A DNA stretch of 64,000 nucleotides, from assembly GCA_002310215.1 (NCBI GenBank), contig DBYR01000042.1, forward strand, positions 1 to 64,000. The letters are read 5' to 3'. Shown here in pieces: positions 59,438 to 64,000 of the stretch. This stretch comes from Bacteroidales bacterium UBA1181. GTDB taxonomy: Bacteria; Bacteroidota; Bacteroidia; Bacteroidales; Paludibacteraceae. The notes under the pieces were generated by a model, which was given only the letters and a program-made list of their open reading frames with translations, searched no databases and was not told where the DNA came from. Made by a program: the position numbers and the translations under genes. Position 1 is the stretch's first letter. Each line of letters begins with the position of its first letter.

Positions 59438-59887
59438 ATGAAAGGTTTATTGTTCAAATTCATATTTGCCCTTCCGCTCATCGCGATGTGTTCGTGCATG
59501 GGATACTATGACGATGATCGGGACGAGGATCTCCTGGTGGGAGAGCCGTGGCATTGGACCAAGACGGTCTACTATGATGATGTGCCGGGCGCTATCGCTC
59601 AGACGGAATATGCGAATGAGGAACTGACTTACCATTTCCACTATGATGGTGCGCTCTCGATAAAAAGCACGTTTGTCTCCCACTTCGGACGTGTCTATTC
59701 CGATTGGGAACATGCGGATTGGGACTGCCGTGGTGGCGAATTGCGCATCACCACGCGTGATGGTGATTGGTACTACACTATTGACCGCCTTAGCCATTGG
59801 ACATTAGTCCTTGTCTACTACGACTCGTATGTGGATGATTGGGGACGTCGAGTGGATTATAGGGCGGAAGAGTACTACGAGAGATAA
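59438..59887 (+). CDS. Lipoprotein of unknown function, rich in Tyr and Trp
   Basis: The 149-residue protein has the signal peptide MKGLLFKFIFALPLIAMCS with Cys18 or Cys20 as the lipidation site, then YYDDDRDEDL. The mature part is unusually rich in Tyr, Trp and Asp with an alternating strand-like pattern (HFHYDGALSIKSTF, RITTRDGDWYYTI). I do not recognise the family; small Bacteroidales lipoproteins with this look are common. The AICAR transformylase gene follows after a GC hairpin. Confidence 0.65.
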   Translation: MKGLLFKFIFALPLIAMCSCMGYYDDDRDEDLLVGEPWHWTKTVYYDDVPGAIAQTEYANEELTYHFHYDGALSIKSTFVSHFGRVYSDWEHADWDCRGGELRITTRDGDWYYTIDRLSHWTLVLVYYDSYVDDWGRRVDYRAEEYYER

Positions 59888-59892
59888 ATATG

Positions 59893-59917
59893 GCGGGGGG
59901 CTTATGGTCCCCCGTGT
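59893..59917 (+). promoter_or_regulatory. GC-rich hairpin between the lipoprotein and AICAR transformylase genes
   Basis: CGGGGG (59895-59900) pairs with CCCCCG (59909-59914) around an eight-base loop and is followed by TGTTTAAT. It could be a weak terminator of the lipoprotein gene or an attenuator of the purine gene 20 bp downstream. An in-frame ATG at 59890 precedes it, but the conserved protein starts after it at 59935. Confidence 0.5.
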
Positions 59918-59934
59918 TTAATAAATTAGCTAAA

Positions 59935-61110
59935 ATGGCGAAAGAATTAGAGTTGAAGTATGGGTGTAATCCCAACCAGAAGCCTTCCCGTATCTACATG
60001 GAGGAGGGCGAGTTGCCGATTCAGGTCTTGAATGGCCGTCCGGGGTATATTAATTTCCTGGATGCGTTCAATAGCTGGCAGTTAGTGAAGGAATTGAAGG
60101 AGGCTACGGGCTTGCCAGCCGCGGCTTCCTTTAAGCATGTTAGTCCGGCTGGAGCCGCTGTCGCGGTGGAGATGTCTGAGACGCTGAAGAAGATCTACTT
60201 CGTGAACGACGCGAAGCTCTCTCCGTTGGCTACTGCCTATGCCCGTGCGAGGGGTGCCGACCGCATGTCTTCCTACGGTGATTTCATCGCACTCTCTGAT
60301 GAGTGTGACGAGGAGACCGCTTTCCTAATCAACAGGGAAGTCTCCGACGGTGTGATCGCACCCGGGTATTCGGAAAGGGCTTTGGAGATCCTGAAGAATA
60401 AGCGTAAGGGCACTTATAACGTGATTCAAATCGATCCTTCCTACAAGCCTAACCCGATCGAGCGCAAGCAGGTGTTCGGAGTGACCTTCGAGCAGGGACG
60501 TAACGAGGTGAAGATCGACGACTCTTTGTTTACCGAGTTCCCTACCAAGGCGAATTCGTTTTCCGCTGAGGCTAAACGTGATCTGTTGATCGCCCTGATC
60601 ACCCTGAAATACACGCAGTCTAACTCTGTATGTTACGCGAAGGACGGACAGGCCATCGGTATCGGTGCCGGACAGCAGTCTCGTATCCATTGCACCCGTT
60701 TGGCGGGCAACAAGGCGGATATATGGTTCCTTCGTCAACATCCGAAGGTGATGGGCTTGCCTTTCAAGGAAGGTATCCGCCGCGCGGATAGGGACAATAC
60801 GATTGATGTCTATATCTCCGATGACTATGATGATGTCTTGGCGGATGGCGTATGGGAGCAGTTCTTCACGGAGAAGCCGGAACCGATTTCCCGTGAGGAA
60901 AAGAAGGCTTGGCTGACGAAGTTGGACAACGTGGCCTTGGGCTCCGATGCCTTTTTCCCTTTCGGCGACAACATCGAACGTGCGCATAAGAGCGGTGTAC
61001 GTTTCATCGCGCAACCGGGTGGTTCCGTACGTGACGACAATGTGATCGAGACTTGTGATAAATATGGGATGGCGATGGCCTTCACGCACGTCCGTCTCTT
61101 CCACCATTGA
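59935..61110 (+). CDS. Stand-alone AICAR transformylase (PurH formyltransferase domain)
   Basis: The enzyme adds the formyl group from 10-formyl-THF to AICAR to give FAICAR in purine synthesis. The start at 59935 (MAKELELKYGCNPNQKPSRI) gives 391 residues. All blocks of the PurH C-terminal domain are present: GCNPNQKP, NGRPGYINFLDA, AASFKHVSPAGAAVA (with the Lys-His active pair), QSNSVCYAKDGQAIGIGAGQQSR, and GSDAFFPFGDNIERAHKSG followed by QPGGSVRDD. The N-terminal IMP cyclohydrolase domain is absent, so cyclisation needs a separate enzyme. This short form is known in Bacteroidetes and some Firmicutes. It ends at a terminator. Confidence 0.95.
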   Translation: MAKELELKYGCNPNQKPSRIYMEEGELPIQVLNGRPGYINFLDAFNSWQLVKELKEATGLPAAASFKHVSPAGAAVAVEMSETLKKIYFVNDAKLSPLATAYARARGADRMSSYGDFIALSDECDEETAFLINREVSDGVIAPGYSERALEILKNKRKGTYNVIQIDPSYKPNPIERKQVFGVTFEQGRNEVKIDDSLFTEFPTKANSFSAEAKRDLLIALITLKYTQSNSVCYAKDGQAIGIGAGQQSRIHCTRLAGNKADIWFLRQHPKVMGLPFKEGIRRADRDNTIDVYISDDYDDVLADGVWEQFFTEKPEPISREEKKAWLTKLDNVALGSDAFFPFGDNIERAHKSGVRFIAQPGGSVRDDNVIETCDKYGMAMAFTHVRLFHH

Positions 61111-61132
61111 TTATTTGGATATATGAATTCCG

Positions 61133-61166
61133 AACGGGTGTCCCTTGGGGGATGCCCGTTTTTTTT
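61133..61166 (+). terminator. Terminator of the AICAR transformylase gene
   Basis: Stem ACGGGTGTCCC with GGGATGCCCGT (61134-61144 with 61149-61159, two wobbles) is followed by a T-run. Confidence 0.85.
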
Positions 61167-61238
61167 CGTAGAATGGCCTCCTACTCTTAAAAATATATAA
61201 AAAGGGTCGGCCGAAGGTCGATTTTCCCTTCGATTTGG

Positions 61239-61268
61239 TTGATGGAATATTGTTTGCTTTTATCTTTG
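61239..61268 (+). promoter_or_regulatory. Promoter, TTG-N19-TATCTTTG, for the small membrane protein and OmpH genes
   Basis: TTG at 61239-61241 and TATCTTTG at 61261-61268 are well spaced. A perfect 8-bp palindrome TCGGCCGA (61207-61214) lies upstream and might be an operator. Confidence 0.65.
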
Positions 61269-61339
61269 TAGTGCGAAAAGTCCGTTGTTGACTTAATAGT
61301 GTATGTAACGGCTGTGGGATTTAATAGCGAACGTTTTTT

Positions 61340-61588
61340 ATGAATGGTTTCGGAACGCTTGTGGCTATCACGTTGGTGATTGTGGCAGTGTCGCTTCTAT
61401 TATTGGGCGTGCAGACCTTTTTCTCGAAGAGGAGAAGATTCCCCCATACGCATGTCGGAGGCAACAAGGCTTTGGCGAAGAAAGGCGTTTTCTGTGTGCA
61501 GACGCAGGATGCTTTGGAGCGCCGGAAGAGTCGGCCTGTCTCGACAGATGAATCGGATGCGGAGGATATTTCGGAAGACATTGAATGA
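61340..61588 (+). CDS. Small conserved membrane protein
   Basis: The 82-residue protein has one membrane segment (about 5-27), then FSKRRRFPHTHVGGNKALAKKGVFCVQTQD and an acidic end. I recall the pattern RFP..HV..N..L.K.G..C...QD from small membrane proteins throughout Bacteroidales, where they remain unnamed. The single Cys and the His in the motif are the most conserved parts. The OmpH-like gene follows after 15 bp. Function is unknown. Confidence 0.65.
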   Translation: MNGFGTLVAITLVIVAVSLLLLGVQTFFSKRRRFPHTHVGGNKALAKKGVFCVQTQDALERRKSRPVSTDESDAEDISEDIE

Positions 61589-61603
61589 ATAAATTAATTA
61601 TAT

Positions 61604-62239
61604 ATGAAGTATTTTAACTCATTATGTATGACGGTTATCGCATTAGCCGTTTTTTCTCTTTCAGGTTGCAAGGGTAAGACTCCCGCTCAGGATCAACCCG
61701 CTCAGACGTCCGCCGACGTTGAGGCCACCGCTGATAGTGCCACTGTCGAAACCCCTTCGGTTTTTCCTGTCGCATACGTGAATGTGGATTCTCTTCTGCT
61801 TGAGTACGATTTCGCCAAGCAGTTGAATGAGGTCTTGTTGAAGAAACAGGAGAAGTCGCGTCGAGAGTTGACGAACGCCCAAGCTAAGTTCCAAAAGGAT
61901 TACGAAGCGTTCCAGAAGAAGTACCAGTCGGGAGGTTTCTTGACGGAGGCCACGTTGCAAAGCGAACAAACTAATTTGTACAAGCAAGACCAGGAATTGC
62001 AGATGCTGGAAAAGAAGTTGGCGCAGGAGCTGATGACCGAACAGCAGAAGATGAACACCCAATTGCGTGATACGGTGGCTGCGTTCTTCAAGGTTTACAA
62101 TGCGGACAAGCGTTTCAAACTCATCTTGAGTAACGCTGATTCGGACAATGTGTTGTTCGCCGATGAGGCATTGAACATCACCAACGATGTCATAGAGAAG
62201 TTGAACCTTCGCTATGCGGAGCAACAAAAAGCAAAGTGA
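61604..62239 (+). CDS. OmpH/Skp-like periplasmic chaperone, predicted lipoprotein
   Basis: The 211-residue protein has a lipoprotein signal with lipobox LSGC (Cys22) and a short disordered Thr/Ala/Gln-rich spacer. The Skp/OmpH fold follows: a strand VAYVNVDSLLLEYDFAKQL, two long coiled helices (about 75-160, the chaperone tentacles), and the closing strand FKLILSNADSDNVLF. Skp holds outer-membrane proteins in transit. Lipidated forms are common in Bacteroidetes. It is cotranscribed with the small membrane protein; a terminator follows. Confidence 0.9.
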   Translation: MKYFNSLCMTVIALAVFSLSGCKGKTPAQDQPAQTSADVEATADSATVETPSVFPVAYVNVDSLLLEYDFAKQLNEVLLKKQEKSRRELTNAQAKFQKDYEAFQKKYQSGGFLTEATLQSEQTNLYKQDQELQMLEKKLAQELMTEQQKMNTQLRDTVAAFFKVYNADKRFKLILSNADSDNVLFADEALNITNDVIEKLNLRYAEQQKAK

Positions 62240-62262
62240 TTTTTGTTTGAATATTTTTTGAT

Positions 62263-62300
62263 GGGAGAAGATGCGTGTCATTTTCTCCCTTTCTTTTGTC
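62263..62300 (+). terminator. Terminator of the OmpH-like gene
   Basis: Arms GGGAGAA (62263-62269) and TTCTCCC (62283-62289) are followed by TTTCTTTT. It overlaps an in-frame ATG at 62275, arguing that the next gene starts later. Confidence 0.7.
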
Positions 62301-62318
62301 TGTGCGTGACGCTACGTT

Positions 62319-62348
62319 TTTGATACTTGCCGATTTTGTTTATTTTTG
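62319..62348 (+). promoter_or_regulatory. Promoter, TTTG-N18-TATTTTTG
   Basis: TTTG at 62319-62322 and TATTTTTG at 62341-62348 predict a start near 62355, 16 bp before the ATG at 62371. Confidence 0.65.
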
Positions 62349-62370
62349 TACCCATGAAAAGATATGTGAT

Positions 62371-63162
62371 ATGTTGAAAGCAGAGGAATTACCGAAAGAA
62401 CAGATATATGTGGTCGCTCATCCCGACTATTTCCCGGAGACCGCGTTGGAGTTGGCCAAAAGATTGGCGGATGCCCATGATAAGCAGATTTGTTTGTTGG
62501 GTATATTGGACAAAAAGGAGACAATTTCCGCTTATGAGGAGACGTTCATCTCGTGGCGGAACGACAGGATCTCTTTTCCGGTCAATTACTATGTCTTAGA
62601 TGAGGATTTCACAGACTTTATGGAGTTCGTCGAGGCTGTGATTCTGATTTTCGAGGTTTCAGATGTGCCGCCTTTCAACAAACCGATTAATCAATTGAAG
62701 CTCTGCCGTGAGCTTAGGATCCCATACTATTTTGTGAAGCCAGGCCAGCAAATCTCTTTCGACCGTGTGCTTGTGCCGATCGGTTTCCTTGTGGAGGAAC
62801 GGGAGAAGGGCGTTTTCTGCCGCGGTATGGGGCTGCACTTCCACTCCCATATCATGTTGATGGTGGCCAATGATTACGGAACGAGGGCGCAACAGAACGC
62901 TTCATCAATAAAATCTTTGATGGATAAGGGTAATGTCGAGTATGAGGAGGTGGATTCCCACAAGAATAGTTTCAAGATAGAATTGGAGGCTGTGGACCGT
63001 GTGGCGGAGTTGAATGCGGACCTACTGATGATTTCCGCCTCCCGCGAATATGGTATGGATGATATTCTCTTCGGACCGAAGGAGTTGAAAGTTATAAAGA
63101 AATCTATTATTCCATTGATGGTTATTAATCCAAGAAAAGACCTATATACGTTGTGTAATTAA
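62371..63162 (+). CDS. Universal-stress-protein-like cytoplasmic protein
   Basis: The start at 62371 (MLKAEELPKEQIYVVAHPDY, 263 residues) is set by the promoter at 62319-62348 and the terminator before it; an ATG at 62275 is upstream of both. Two alpha/beta repeats are visible, each with strand-loop-helix spacing like USP domains (DRVLVPIGFLVEEREKGVF and LLMISASREYGMDDILFGPKE, with a final VIKKSIIPLMVINPR). The C-terminal GPKE...IPLMVINP resembles the USP nucleotide-site end. The phosphate-binding glycine pattern is incomplete, so ATP binding is doubtful. Function is unknown. Confidence 0.7.
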   Translation: MLKAEELPKEQIYVVAHPDYFPETALELAKRLADAHDKQICLLGILDKKETISAYEETFISWRNDRISFPVNYYVLDEDFTDFMEFVEAVILIFEVSDVPPFNKPINQLKLCRELRIPYYFVKPGQQISFDRVLVPIGFLVEEREKGVFCRGMGLHFHSHIMLMVANDYGTRAQQNASSIKSLMDKGNVEYEEVDSHKNSFKIELEAVDRVAELNADLLMISASREYGMDDILFGPKELKVIKKSIIPLMVINPRKDLYTLCN

Positions 63163-63243
63163 CCGATTCATCGGATAAAATTCCTGATTCGTCGATCGGA
63201 ATGCGTGTTTAGTCTGTAAATAAGTGATAATCAGTAGAATTGA

Positions 63244-63275
63244 TTTGTTTTGGCATAGTGTTTGTACTATTTTTG
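63244..63275 (+). promoter_or_regulatory. Consensus promoter, TTTG-N20-TATTTTTG
   Basis: TTTG at 63244-63247 and TATTTTTG at 63268-63275 are ideally placed. A start near 63282 gives a leader of about 30 nt. Confidence 0.75.
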
Positions 63276-63313
63276 ATACAAACAAGAAGTAAAACATTCT
63301 AAATATTACGGTC

Positions 63314-64000
63314 ATGAAAACAAATAAACTTATCGCAATTCTCATTACAGTATTGGTAATGGTTTGCACCTCAGCAACCGCCCAAAGACATGGGGGTCGT
63401 CAGGGCGGACAACAAAGAATGGAAATGAGAAACGGTTCTCGCAGTAATAACAATTTTAATTCAGGATCATCGCAAAGACAAAATAACCAAGCATCATTCA
63501 ACAGGCCATCTTCTTCATCCCATAGCATGGGTAGGGCTGGCAATCAGGGATCGCAACGTGGTGCCGCTGTCCGTTCCGGCAACAATGGCTCACTTGCCCA
63601 GATGAATGCTCCGGCATCTAACCATCGTCCACAGATGGCACAGCAGCGTTCAGCGCAAACTCCTGTGGCAAACAGGCCGAGCAATGCGGCTCCTCGTCAG
63701 GCTCAGGTAAATAACGCTTCTCGTGGCGGGTTGTCAGCTCCGCAACACAGACCTTCGGCAGGTCCGCAGCACCGTTCACCGGCAGCTTCTGCACCTTCTC
63801 CTGCCCCTCGTCGCTCTCCGGCTGCCGTTTCTTCACCTCACCGTGCACCAGCGCCAGCACCACGTCAAGCGTCTGCTCCAGCTCCGGCTCCACGTCATGC
63901 ACCAGCTCCAGCTCCGGCACCGCGTCATGCTTCGGCACCGCGTCATACCCCAGCTCCAGCACCTCATCATGGTCCGGCTCCTCATCACGGCCCAGCACAT
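63314..64000 (+). CDS. Secreted low-complexity Ala/Pro/Arg/His-rich protein, partial
   Basis: The gene starts at the ATG at 63314 (MKTNKLIAILITVLVMVCTS, signal peptide with cleavage after about residue 23, ATA) and is still open at the window edge after 229 residues. After a Gly/Gln/Asn/Arg-rich stretch (RHGGRQGGQQRM), the protein turns into repeats of APAPAPRH, APRH and APHHGP type. It is very basic and His-rich with no charged acidic residues after about position 36. It may bind nucleic acid, metal ions or polyanionic surfaces; none of this is shown. The 3' end lies outside the window. DNA is GC-richer here than in the spacer. Confidence 0.75.
   Translation, partial: MKTNKLIAILITVLVMVCTSATAQRHGGRQGGQQRMEMRNGSRSNNNFNSGSSQRQNNQASFNRPSSSSHSMGRAGNQGSQRGAAVRSGNNGSLAQMNAPASNHRPQMAQQRSAQTPVANRPSNAAPRQAQVNNASRGGLSAPQHRPSAGPQHRSPAASAPSPAPRRSPAAVSSPHRAPAPAPRQASAPAPAPRHAPAPAPAPRHASAPRHTPAPAPHHGPAPHHGPAH

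Noticed and set aside
62275..62370. Longer N-terminus for the USP-like protein
   Set aside because: The upstream ATG sits within the terminator of the previous gene and before the promoter of this one.

Overview
The window is a stretch of chromosome from a member of the Bacteroidales (phylum Bacteroidetes); the genus cannot be fixed from the sequence. The evidence is consistent. Promoters follow the Bacteroidetes form (TTTG or TTG, about 19-21 bp, TAnnTTTG), and the short primary sigma factor that would read them is encoded here at 33584-34444. Marker genes include a complete moxR-DUF58-batABCDE aerotolerance operon, type III glutamine synthetase, the type IX secretion protein PorV, carboxynorspermidine decarboxylase, DUF3127, DUF5723 and a stand-alone AICAR transformylase. 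Shine-Dalgarno sequences are mostly absent. Nearly everything is core chromosome. The only probable mobile-element edge is the left end, where a multi-HTH, excisionase-like protein and phased repeats abut the 3' end of mnmE.

Layout. 1-1064: partial zinc-finger/four-HTH protein and its repeat-rich upstream region. 1108-6732: mnmE, a winged-helix protein, a Yip1-smpB-ABC ATPase operon, and a DUF4380 protein. 6877-11048: operon rlmD, membrane metallophosphoesterase, Nif3, zinc-ribbon coiled coil. 11358-16727: a five-gene envelope operon (two coiled-coil proteins, a substrate-binding protein fused to OmpA, a permease and an ATPase); this is the best candidate for an undescribed system. 17100-23751: porV, an MFS transporter, miaA, a type II toxin-antitoxin pair and glnN. 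23932-30742: mostly secreted, lipoprotein or outer-membrane proteins of unknown role, a DUF3127 protein and a GH5 glycosidase. 31185-35786: Na/Pi cotransporter with nth, the primary sigma factor, a frameshifted secreted-protein gene and a 38-residue membrane microprotein. 35881-41177: nspC, gltX-waaA, tRNA-Ser(GCT), mltG. 41353-52396: moxR-DUF58-bat operon running into parE and rpiB. 52608-57843: an HU / HU-membrane-LysM pair, a nitroreductase and a DsbD-type protein. 58027-64000: a PagL-like barrel, a lipoprotein, AICAR transformylase, a small membrane protein, an OmpH-like lipoprotein, a USP-like protein and a secreted Ala/Pro/Arg/His-rich protein cut by the window edge.

The main theme is the cell envelope. 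Several proteins look built to bridge compartments: the SBP-OmpA fusion (membrane to peptidoglycan), the HU-TM-LysM protein (DNA to peptidoglycan), the Bat complex and the TM-anchored coiled-coil protein beside the ABC transporter. In the five-gene operon, a strong hairpin with a T-run after the SBP gene would make the SBP and coiled-coil proteins more abundant than the permease and ATPase. Short motifs shared between its members suggest that their products assemble together.

All calls come from reading the sequence and remembered family features; no database search was run.
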